A stretch of 5,296 bases of DNA, taken from positions 1 to 5,296 of the forward strand of contig JAJZHL010000082.1 of assembly GCA_021804505.1 (NCBI GenBank). Direction: 5' to 3'. Under the pieces are notes generated by a model, which saw only the letters and a program-made list of their open reading frames with translations, ran no database searches and was not told where the DNA came from. The stretch comes from Pseudomonadota bacterium. Its GTDB lineage: Bacteria; Pseudomonadota; Alphaproteobacteria; Rickettsiales; Rickettsiaceae. The position numbers and the translations under genes are program-made. Shown here in pieces: positions 1 through 5,296 of this stretch (the first letter of the stretch is position 1; every line of letters starts with the position of its first letter).

Positions 1-650
1 TTGGTCTGATGAAGGCTGTGGATAAATTTGAATATCGTAGAGGATATAAATTTTCCACTTATGCCACTTGGTGGATAAGACAGGCTATTACAAGGGCTAT
101 AGCTGATCAAGCTAGGACTATACGTATTCCAGTGCATATGATCGAAACAATTAACAAAATTATTCGTACCTCGAGGCAGATGCTAAACGAGTTAGGATAT
201 GAACCAACTCCAGCAGAGATTGCTGCTCGTCTTTCTATGCCTGTTGATAAGGTGAGAAAAGTAATGAAAATTGCCAAAGAGCCAATTAGTCTAGAGAACC
301 CGGTTGGAGATGATGATGGTAGCTACCTTGGCGACTTCATCCAAGATCCAAATGCTGTATTGCCGCTAGATGCTGCAATTCAATCCAACTTACGAGAAGT
401 AACCACCAGGGTTTTAGCAAGCTTAACGCCTAGGGAAGAAAGAGTGCTAAGAATGCGATTTGGTATTGGCATGAATACCGATCATACTTTAGAAGAAGTT
501 GGGCAGCAATTTAAAGTTACTAGGGAACGTATTAGACAGATTGAGTCAAAAGCATTGCGCAAATTAAAGCATCCTACTAGGTCAAAAAAGCTTAACAGTT
601 TTAGAAGCGGTTCTAGACGACAAAATAATCCTTTAGAGAGTGATTCCTAA
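1..650 (+). CDS. rpoD: RNA polymerase primary sigma factor RpoD (sigma-70), 5'-truncated by the window edge
   Basis: Housekeeping sigma factor that directs RNA polymerase to -10/-35 promoters. The reading frame is already open at the window edge (codons at 3-8 give Gly-Leu before Met at 9, as in the family's GLMKAVDKF), so Met9 is internal and the true start lies upstream. Counting from Met9: residues 1-33 are region 2.3/2.4 with [14 protein letters not shown], including the Gln and Thr of RQAIT that read the -10 element; 34-93 is region 3 ([14 protein letters not shown]); 94-122 is the region 3.2 loop ([11 protein letters not shown]); 134-190 is region 4, with the helix-turn-helix [19 protein letters not shown] for the -35 element. 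Near-complete agreement with the known RpoD C-terminal half makes the assignment secure. After the conserved KLNSF (residues 194-198) there is a 15-residue polar tail where most RpoD proteins end within a few residues. truA follows after 20 nt. Confidence 0.97.
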   Translation, partial: GLMKAVDKFEYRRGYKFSTYATWWIRQAITRAIADQARTIRIPVHMIETINKIIRTSRQMLNELGYEPTPAEIAARLSMPVDKVRKVMKIAKEPISLENPVGDDDGSYLGDFIQDPNAVLPLDAAIQSNLREVTTRVLASLTPREERVLRMRFGIGMNTDHTLEEVGQQFKVTRERIRQIESKALRKLKHPTRSKKLNSFRSGSRRQNNPLESDS

Positions 651-670
651 CTTAAATATTATTGCTCGTT

Positions 671-1417
671 ATGGAGACTTATAGATATAGGGTTACTGTA
701 GAGTATTTAGGGACTGCATTTGTGGGGTGGCAAAAGCAGGCGGCCGCGGCTTCTGTGCAACAGATATTGGAAGATGGAATCTATGAATTTAGTGGTGAGC
801 GTGTCACGGTTTATGGGGCTGGTCGGACGGATGCTGGCGTACATGCACTTGGGCAAGTGGCGCATTTTGATCTAGTAAAATATAGAGACCCCTATAAAGT
901 GATGTATGCTATTAATCATTTTATCAGAGCTTATGATGTGGGAATAATTGATTGCGCCCTGGTAGAGGAGAATTTCCATGCACGATTCTCTGCAAAAGCG
1001 CGGCATTATATATATAGGATTATTAATAGACCTGGCCAGGTAGTTATTGATTATAACCGGGCATGGTGGATTAGACGGCCGCTCGATATTGAGGAGATGA
1101 ATAAGGGAGCGGCGTATCTTATAGGGCATCATGATTTTAGTTCATTTAGGTCAAAATTTTGTCAAGCGCAGTCTCCTGTAAAAACATTAACAAAGTTAAT
1201 TATTACCCAAAAGGATGAAGAAGTAAGATTTTACTTTGCTGCTCCGTCTTTTTTGCATAATATGGTTCGGAATATTGTTGGAAGTTTGGTATTGGTAGGT
1301 CACCATACTTGGGCTGCAGAAAATATAAAAAGAGTTCTAGAAGACAAAAAGAGAGAGTCAGCTGGCGTCAAAGCTCCAGCATGTGGGCTATATCTTCTTC
1401 AGGTGGATTACGAGTAG
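671..1417 (+). CDS. truA: tRNA pseudouridine(38-40) synthase TruA
   Basis: Cytoplasmic enzyme that isomerises uridine to pseudouridine at positions 38-40 of the tRNA anticodon arm. The 248-residue product has the family's usual length. Seen in order: N-terminal [20 protein letters not shown] (residues 3-23), the catalytic motif [18 protein letters not shown] with the nucleophilic Asp54 in [25 protein letters not shown] (about 102-118), HHDFSSFR, then [11 protein letters not shown], and a C-terminal [10 protein letters not shown] typical of compact TruA proteins. An in-frame TTG at 662 would add three residues, but ATG at 671 fits the family N-terminus better; neither has a clear Shine-Dalgarno sequence. 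A short GC-rich patch (about 739-750, containing GCGGCCGC) encodes four alanines after GWQKQ. It lies 20 nt after rpoD and may be co-transcribed. Its TAG stop (1415-1417) coincides with the first bases of a palindromic repeat. Confidence 0.95.
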   Translation: METYRYRVTVEYLGTAFVGWQKQAAAASVQQILEDGIYEFSGERVTVYGAGRTDAGVHALGQVAHFDLVKYRDPYKVMYAINHFIRAYDVGIIDCALVEENFHARFSAKARHYIYRIINRPGQVVIDYNRAWWIRRPLDIEEMNKGAAYLIGHHDFSSFRSKFCQAQSPVKTLTKLIITQKDEEVRFYFAAPSFLHNMVRNIVGSLVLVGHHTWAAENIKRVLEDKKRESAGVKAPACGLYLLQVDYE

Positions 1418-1440
1418 ACATTCTGCAAAAGTCTACTTTT
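1413..1440 (+). terminator. Possible intrinsic terminator at the end of truA
   Basis: AGTAGAC (1413-1419) pairs perfectly with GTCTACT (1431-1437) around an 11-nt loop, and the stem runs into TTT (1438-1440). A competing hairpin uses GCAAAAG (1425-1431) and CTTTTGC (1436-1442) with a four-base TCTA loop. Either could end or slow rpoD-truA transcription. The T tract is short, and the whole structure is the left end of the larger palindrome at 1415-1560, so the terminator role is inference. Confidence 0.35.
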
Positions 1441-1560
1441 GCTGGCGATTTATACGTCGATTCGGTACTCGAAACCTCGCGTACACTAAAGTACGCTGCG
1501 GTTCTGTGTTCCGAGTCTTCTTTAAATCCCCTAGCATAAGAGACTTTTGTAGGAAGTCTA
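1415..1560. repeat. 146-bp imperfect palindrome, rickettsial palindromic element-like
   Basis: The sequence is symmetrical about 1487/1488. The outer 20 bases (1415-1434) match the reverse complement of 1541-1560 at 17 of 20 positions. Inner arms also pair: GATTTA (1447-1452) with TAAATC (1523-1528), ACTCG (1467-1471) with CGAGT (1512-1516), AACC (1473-1476) with GGTT (1500-1503), and GCGTAC (1479-1484) with GTACGC (1491-1496) around a six-base loop. Allowing one-base gaps, about 70-75% of the arms pair when counted by hand. Each terminus is itself a small palindrome (GTAGAC/GTCTAC on the left, AGACTT/AAGTCT on the right). A long hairpin would form in RNA or in single-stranded DNA. Size and shape resemble the palindromic elements scattered through Rickettsia genomes, but family membership has not been tested. 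It fills nearly all of the truA-lpd gap. Confidence 0.8.
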
Positions 1561-1585
1561 TTAAACTAAATAAATGGATATATTA

Positions 1586-2977
1586 ATGGAAAATTTTGAT
1601 GTAGTAGTAATTGGTGGTGGTCCTGGCGGCTACGTTGCAGCGATTAGAGCAGCGCAGTTACAAAAGAAAGTTCTCGTAGTTGAAAAGGAGAATTTAGGCG
1701 GTGTTTGCTTAAATTGGGGATGTATACCGACTAAAGCATTGCTTAAATCAGCTGAATTATTTCAGAAAATTAAACATGCTAAAGAATATGGTATCATAGT
1801 CAATGAGCCAAGCTTTGATATGAACAAGATGGTGCAGCGTTCGAGAGATATATCTGGGCAGCTCGCTGCTGGTGTTAAATCTTTGTTAAAGAAAAATAAA
1901 GTTACTGTAGTTTATGGTGTCGCAACTCTTGGTGAGAATAAACGGGTAGATATTGTAAGCCCTGATAATAGTAAAACAGAAGTACAGGCACAAAATATAA
2001 TAATTGCTACAGGAGCAAGGCCACGTATGTTGGAAGGAATCACGCCTGATGGTAAACAAATTATTACTTCTAAAGAAGCTATGGTGCTGGAAAAATTACC
2101 AAAGTCTATGATTATAGTTGGATCAGGAGCCATTGGTATGGAATTTGCTTCATTTTTCAATGCTTTAGGTACGATGGTCACTGTTCTTGAGGTGCAGAAT
2201 AGAATTTTGCCTGTTGAAGATGCAGAGATTTCTATGCTGGCGCAAAAGATTTTTGAGAAAAAAGGGATAAAAATCATTACCAAGGCGAAGATAACCAATC
2301 ATGCTAAAAAGCAAGGAAGTGTTACGATTGAAGTAGATGTAGAAGGTAAGAAGCATAAGATTGAAGCGGAAACGCTGTTACTGGCTGTTGGAATAGTAGG
2401 TAATGTAGAAAATCTTAATTTAGAGAAAACTAAAATTAAAGTGGAGAAAGGTCATATATTAACCGATCAGTTTATGCAAACTGCGCAGCCAGGTATTTAT
2501 GCGATAGGGGATGTGGCAGGTGCCCCATGGCTTGCTCATAAGGCGAGTCACGAGGGGATTATTGTAGCTGAAGCAATAGCAGGTCTTAAAGCCCATCCGA
2601 TTAATAAGAATAATATTCCTGGCTGTACCTATTCTTCACCACAAATTGCCAGTGTGGGGATAACAGAAGAACAGGCAAAAGAGGCTGGTTATCAAGTGAG
2701 AGTAGGAAAATTCCCTTCCATCGCTAATGGAAAAGCATTGGTAGATGGCTATAACGAAGGAATAATAAAAACTATTTTTGACGCTAAGACAGGAGAGTTA
2801 CTTGGAGCCCATTTACTTGGAGAAGAAGTCACAGAATTAATTCATGGCTATGTAATTGCTAAGAATATGGAAGGAACAGAATTAGAGCTTATGAATACTA
2901 TTTTCCCTCATCCAACTTTGTCTGAAATGTTAGGAGAGTCCGTATTGCAAGCTTATAATAGAGCAATACATATATAA
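1586..2977 (+). CDS. lpdA: Dihydrolipoamide dehydrogenase (E3)
   Basis: FAD flavoenzyme that reoxidises dihydrolipoamide on E2 with NAD+, shared by the pyruvate and 2-oxoglutarate dehydrogenase complexes. Numbering from Met1 at 1586 (463 residues, normal length): FAD-binding VVIGGGPGGY (7-16); redox disulfide GGVCLNWGC with Cys41 and Cys46; second FAD contact IIIATGARP (138-146); NAD-binding GSGAIG (179-184); FAD motif YAIGDVAG (305-312); interface domain with FPHPTLSEML containing the catalytic pair His442 and Glu447. All active-site residues are present. An alternative ATG at 1574 adds MDIL; ATG 1586 is preferred because GGA (1576-1578) lies 7 nt upstream as a weak ribosome binding site and the family usually begins just before the FAD motif. 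E1 and E2 genes are not in the window, so which complex it serves cannot be told. It begins 25 nt after the palindromic element and is followed closely by the small membrane gene and atpH. Confidence 0.95.
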   Translation: MENFDVVVIGGGPGGYVAAIRAAQLQKKVLVVEKENLGGVCLNWGCIPTKALLKSAELFQKIKHAKEYGIIVNEPSFDMNKMVQRSRDISGQLAAGVKSLLKKNKVTVVYGVATLGENKRVDIVSPDNSKTEVQAQNIIIATGARPRMLEGITPDGKQIITSKEAMVLEKLPKSMIIVGSGAIGMEFASFFNALGTMVTVLEVQNRILPVEDAEISMLAQKIFEKKGIKIITKAKITNHAKKQGSVTIEVDVEGKKHKIEAETLLLAVGIVGNVENLNLEKTKIKVEKGHILTDQFMQTAQPGIYAIGDVAGAPWLAHKASHEGIIVAEAIAGLKAHPINKNNIPGCTYSSPQIASVGITEEQAKEAGYQVRVGKFPSIANGKALVDGYNEGIIKTIFDAKTGELLGAHLLGEEVTELIHGYVIAKNMEGTELELMNTIFPHPTLSEMLGESVLQAYNRAIHI

Positions 2978-3005
2978 TTATAATAATTGATTATTGGGTA
3001 AAAAT

Positions 3006-3206
3006 ATGAGCAAAATGAATTTAGAAGATTATGAAATTATACCTCGCAGAAGGAAAATCAGTATTATAATGCAGCATGGCACAACTTTTGGTGCGGCTCT
3101 TGCTATGGCAATTTCTTTTAATGTTAACCAGTCAGTATTGTGGGCAATAATTCACGGTATATTTTCCTGGCTGTATGTTTTTTATTATTGTTTATTCGTA
3201 AATTAA
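3006..3206 (+). CDS. Small predicted membrane protein, function unknown
   Basis: A 66-residue protein with an acidic then basic N-terminus (LEDYEIIPRRRKIS, residues 6-19) followed by two hydrophobic stretches, roughly residues 20-38 (containing GTTFGAALAMAIS) and 43-64 (SVLWAIIHGIFSWLYVFYY), joined by a short Asn-rich turn. This suggests a helical hairpin in the inner membrane with the basic N-terminus in the cytoplasm. The wording of the second segment (LWAIIHGIFSWLYV) looks like a short conserved hypothetical family I recall, but I cannot name a function. ATG 3006 is chosen over TTG 2994 because GGG (2996-2998) sits 7 nt upstream as a weak ribosome binding site; ATG 3015 is also possible. 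It lies 28 nt after lpd and 19 nt before atpH, so it is probably translated from the same message. The coding call rests on context, a plausible start and membrane-protein character. Confidence 0.75.
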   Translation: MSKMNLEDYEIIPRRRKISIIMQHGTTFGAALAMAISFNVNQSVLWAIIHGIFSWLYVFYYCLFVN

Positions 3207-3225
3207 GGTTCAAACGTAAAATATA

Positions 3226-3789
3226 ATGATAAATAATCAAATAGTTAAAAATTATGCTATAGCGCTATTTGCAGGTGCAGTAGATAAGAGCCTTGAGGAT
3301 AAAGTATTTGAAGAAATTACTGCTATTGATGGAATAATTAACGAAAGTATGGAAATCAAAGATATACTGCTTTCTCCCATCACCACATATGCAGAAAAGA
3401 TGAGAGTTGTTGCAATGATAGAAAAAGTCATTAATATTGAGACTGTAGTTAAGCAATTCTTACTAACTTTGATTAAACATTCCCGTATGTCTATATTGCC
3501 AAAGATAAGGTTAGCATATAGTCAGTTGCTTAATGAGAGGAAAAATATAAAAATGGTAAAAGTGGTTTCTTCTAAAAACTTAGATACTAAGGAAAAAGAG
3601 TGGATCACAGATTATTTAGAAAAGGAACTACAGAAAAAAGTGGTGATCGAGTATAGTAGTGATCAGGCTATAATTGGTGGTCTGGTCATCAAGTATGATA
3701 GTATAATTAGAGATTACTCAATTCTGGGTACGCTCGGAAGAATAAGCAAAATCATGCAAGAGACTAGAATAAACTGGAATATAGGTTAA
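3226..3789 (+). CDS. atpH: F1F0 ATP synthase subunit delta (AtpH)
   Basis: Delta subunit (OSCP homologue) of the F1 sector, which ties the alpha3beta3 head to the peripheral b-subunit stalk at the inner membrane. The 187 residues match the family length. The N-terminal helical domain starts with IVKNYAIALFAGA (residues 6-18), the family's conserved opening, and runs to about residue 105; the C-terminal domain has VKVVSSKNLDTKEKEWI (112-128) and the signature IIGGLVIKYDSIIRDYSILG (149-168), equivalent to the GGL/V-x-I-x-D-x-S motif. No good ribosome binding site is visible before ATG 3226; translational coupling with the gene 19 nt upstream is possible. atpA follows after 121 nt, a wide gap for an atp cluster, which is explained by a repeat insertion. 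The protein is divergent, as usual for delta subunits, but the context makes the call firm. Confidence 0.93.
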   Translation: MINNQIVKNYAIALFAGAVDKSLEDKVFEEITAIDGIINESMEIKDILLSPITTYAEKMRVVAMIEKVINIETVVKQFLLTLIKHSRMSILPKIRLAYSQLLNERKNIKMVKVVSSKNLDTKEKEWITDYLEKELQKKVVIEYSSDQAIIGGLVIKYDSIIRDYSILGTLGRISKIMQETRINWNIG

Positions 3790-3794
3790 TTAAT

Positions 3795-3871
3795 GTAATT
3801 CCCGCAGCCCATGATCTCATCGCTTGCTGCGGCTGGGAACCAGAGAGATTCCGAATCAAGTTCGGGATGAC
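3795..3871. repeat. 77-bp palindromic repeat with two hairpins in the atpH-atpA gap
   Basis: On the minus strand it starts GTCATCCCGAAC and on the plus strand GTAATTCCCGC, giving related inverted ends. Two stem-loops are visible: CCGCAGC (3802-3808) with GCTGCGG (3826-3832), and ATTCCGAA (3848-3855) with TTCGGGAT (3861-3868) around a five-base loop, with one G-T pair. The GTCATCCCG...CGGGAT wording resembles short intergenic repeats that are abundant in several Rickettsiales and other bacteria; this is recall, not a search result. It is much more GC-rich than the sequence around it. No T tract follows either hairpin, so a terminator role is unlikely; it may act as an RNA processing or stability element between atpH and atpA. 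Confidence 0.65.
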
Positions 3872-3899
3872 TTAACTAATAGTAATTAAATACTTACTT

Positions 3900-3903
3900 G
3901 GAG
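3900..3903 (+). promoter_or_regulatory. Ribosome binding site that decides the atpA start
   Basis: GGAG lies 7 nt before ATG 3911 and only 4 nt before the alternative ATG 3908. The spacing favours 3911, which also gives the family N-terminus MKLK rather than MMKLK. It is the clearest Shine-Dalgarno sequence in the window. Confidence 0.6.
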
Positions 3904-3910
3904 TATAATG

Positions 3911-5287
3911 ATGAAGTTGAAAGCGGTAGAAGTTGCTGAGATATTGAAGCAAGAAATTGCGGAGATAAATGCGCTAACTGACATACAGGAAGTAGGGCAG
4001 GTCATCGCAGTTGGTGATGGCATCGCTAAAGTATACGGTATTGATAATGTTGAAGCCAATGAAGTAGTAGAATTTTCATCTGGAGTAAAAGGGCTAGCAC
4101 TTAACCTTGAGATGGATTCTGTCAGTGTAATTATTCTTGGTGATGATCGGACAGTAAAGCAAGGTGATACTGTTAAAAGAACTAAGCAAATTCTACAAGT
4201 ACCTGTTGGTAAAGCTTTACTTGGTAGGGTAGTAGATGGTATTGCTAATCCAATTGATGGTAAAGGGAAGATTGTAACCGATTCCTATAAGGATATAGAA
4301 GGACAGGCGCCAGGCATAATTGCAAGGCAGAGCGTCAGTGAACCACTGCAGACTGGCATAAAGGTTATCGATTCATTGATTCCAATTGGTAGAGGGCAAA
4401 GGGAATTAATTATAGGTGATAGGCAGCTGGGAAAAACAGCTATCGCTATTGATACAATAATTAATCAAAGGCAAGCCCATATTGATAATGATGAGAAGAA
4501 TAAGGTTTACTGTATTTATGTGGCTATTGGACAGAAGCGTTCAACGGTAGCTCAGGCAGTAAAAAAATTAGAAGAAGCTGGGGCAATGGAATATACAGTG
4601 GTTGTAGCAGCTACTGCTTCTGATCCAGCAGCGTTGCAGTATGTTGCACCTTATGCAGGTTGTAGTATAGGAGAGTATTTTCGTGACAATGGTATGCATG
4701 CTTTAATTATTTATGATGATTTGAGTAAACATGCGGTTGCATATAGACAGATTTCCTTATTGCTTAGAAGACCGCCAGGACGAGAAGCTTACCCTGGAGA
4801 CGTATTTTACTTGCATTCACGCTTACTTGAAAGGGCTGCGAAAATGTCAGATGCTCATGGTGGAGGATCACTTACTGCTTTGCCTATTATCGAAACACAA
4901 GCAGGTGATGTGTCAGCTTATATTCCTACCAACGTTATCTCAATCACTGATGGGCAGATCTTCTTGGAAGGAGAGCTTTTTTATCAGGGTACAAGACCTG
5001 CGGTCAATATTGGACTATCGGTTAGTAGGGTGGGTTCTGCTGCGCAAATTAAAGCCATGAAACAAGTGGCGGGTACTATTAAGCTAGAGCTTGCTCAGTA
5101 TAGGGAACTCGCTGCATTTGCTCAATTTAGTGCAGATTTAGATAGTGCAACCAAACAATTAATTGAGCATGGTGGAAAGCTCACTGAAATTTTGAAACAA
5201 AATCAGTATTCACCGTTTTCTGTAGAGGATCAGGTGGTAAGTATTTATATAGGTGTGAAGAGCTATCTCACTAGCATTCCAATGTAA
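3911..5287 (+). CDS. atpA: F1F0 ATP synthase subunit alpha (AtpA), ended early by an in-frame TAA
   Basis: Alpha subunit of the F1 head, carrying the non-catalytic nucleotide sites and part of the catalytic interface. Numbered from Met1 at 3911: beta-barrel domain about 22-92 ([17 protein letters not shown]); nucleotide domain about 93-375 with P-loop GDRQLGKT (169-176), [13 protein letters not shown] (203-215), [16 protein letters not shown] (265-280), [20 protein letters not shown], and the arginine finger Arg373 in SVSRVG; then the start of the C-terminal helical domain ([16 protein letters not shown], about 396-411). Two oddities are seen. The P-loop has Leu173 where F1-alpha normally has Thr (GDRQTGKT). 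The frame ends at TAA 5285-5287 after 458 residues, whereas the family is about 505-515 long; the next codons still read Arg-Val-Lys, matching the family's continuation. The gene may therefore be a nonsense-mutated allele, a real short form, or carry a sequence error. The rest of the coding sequence shows no frameshift. Confidence 0.93.
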   Translation: MKLKAVEVAEILKQEIAEINALTDIQEVGQVIAVGDGIAKVYGIDNVEANEVVEFSSGVKGLALNLEMDSVSVIILGDDRTVKQGDTVKRTKQILQVPVGKALLGRVVDGIANPIDGKGKIVTDSYKDIEGQAPGIIARQSVSEPLQTGIKVIDSLIPIGRGQRELIIGDRQLGKTAIAIDTIINQRQAHIDNDEKNKVYCIYVAIGQKRSTVAQAVKKLEEAGAMEYTVVVAATASDPAALQYVAPYAGCSIGEYFRDNGMHALIIYDDLSKHAVAYRQISLLLRRPPGREAYPGDVFYLHSRLLERAAKMSDAHGGGSLTALPIIETQAGDVSAYIPTNVISITDGQIFLEGELFYQGTRPAVNIGLSVSRVGSAAQIKAMKQVAGTIKLELAQYRELAAFAQFSADLDSATKQLIEHGGKLTEILKQNQYSPFSVEDQVVSIYIGVKSYLTSIPM

Positions 5288-5296
5288 CGGGTCAAG

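Noticed and set aside
1309..1539. 76-residue frame running from truA into the palindrome
   Set aside because: It begins inside conserved truA, has no ribosome binding site, and stops within the repeat.
1912..2298. 128-residue minus-strand frame inside lpd
   Set aside because: Lies entirely opposite an intact, motif-complete lpd gene and shows no recognisable domain; it is an antisense shadow.
2945..2978. Possible promoter at the end of lpd (TTGCAA 2945-2950, TATAAT 2954-2959 and 2973-2978)
   Set aside because: The hexamer spacings are 3 and 22 nt, neither suitable, and AT-rich sequence produces TATAAT often. An internal atp promoter cannot be supported.
3222..3230. TATAATGAT at both the atpH (3222) and atpA (3904) start codons, like a -10 box overlapping ATG
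   Set aside because: No -35 element at proper distance for either, and such strings are frequent in AT-rich DNA, so it is probably chance.
4731..5060. 109-residue plus-strand frame inside atpA
   Set aside because: It overlaps the most conserved part of atpA in another frame and has no start context or family resemblance.
5285..5287. Genetic code change with TAA read as Gln
   Set aside because: TAA ends rpoD, lpd, the small gene and atpH at expected places, so it works as a normal stop here.

Overview
The window reads as a compact, AT-rich stretch of an alphaproteobacterial chromosome, most likely from a Rickettsiales-type intracellular bacterium. The grounds are protein motifs recalled by eye (the AtpA, Lpd and RpoD wording is closest to Rickettsia-like sequences), AT-rich codon use, short gene spacing, and palindromic repeats in the two largest gaps. 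No database search was possible, so genus is not assigned. All genes lie on the + strand.

Layout: 1-650 is the 3' part of rpoD (sigma-70, from region 2.3/2.4 to the end). At 671-1417 is truA (tRNA pseudouridine synthase). The gap 1418-1585 is almost filled by a 146-bp imperfect palindrome (1415-1560) that begins on the truA stop codon. At 1586-2977 is lpd (dihydrolipoamide dehydrogenase, E3). At 3006-3206 is a 66-residue predicted membrane protein of unknown function. At 3226-3789 is atpH (F1 delta subunit). The gap 3790-3910 carries a second palindromic repeat (3795-3871). At 3911-5287 is atpA (F1 alpha subunit).

The genes are housekeeping: transcription initiation and tRNA modification on the left, then central carbon and energy metabolism (E3 of the 2-oxoacid dehydrogenases, then the start of an F1-ATPase cluster that would be expected to continue with atpG, atpD and atpC beyond the window). 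Spacing of lpd, the small membrane gene and atpH (28 and 19 nt) suggests co-transcription.

The most unusual points are in atpA and in the gaps. AtpA stops at a TAA about 50 residues before the usual family end, exactly where a Gln codon (CAA) is expected, and the few bases after it still read in frame like the family sequence. Its P-loop also carries Leu where F1-alpha nearly always has Thr. The truA-lpd palindrome resembles the rickettsial palindromic element class in size and architecture. I found no CRISPR array, RNA gene, transposase or obvious new defence system here.
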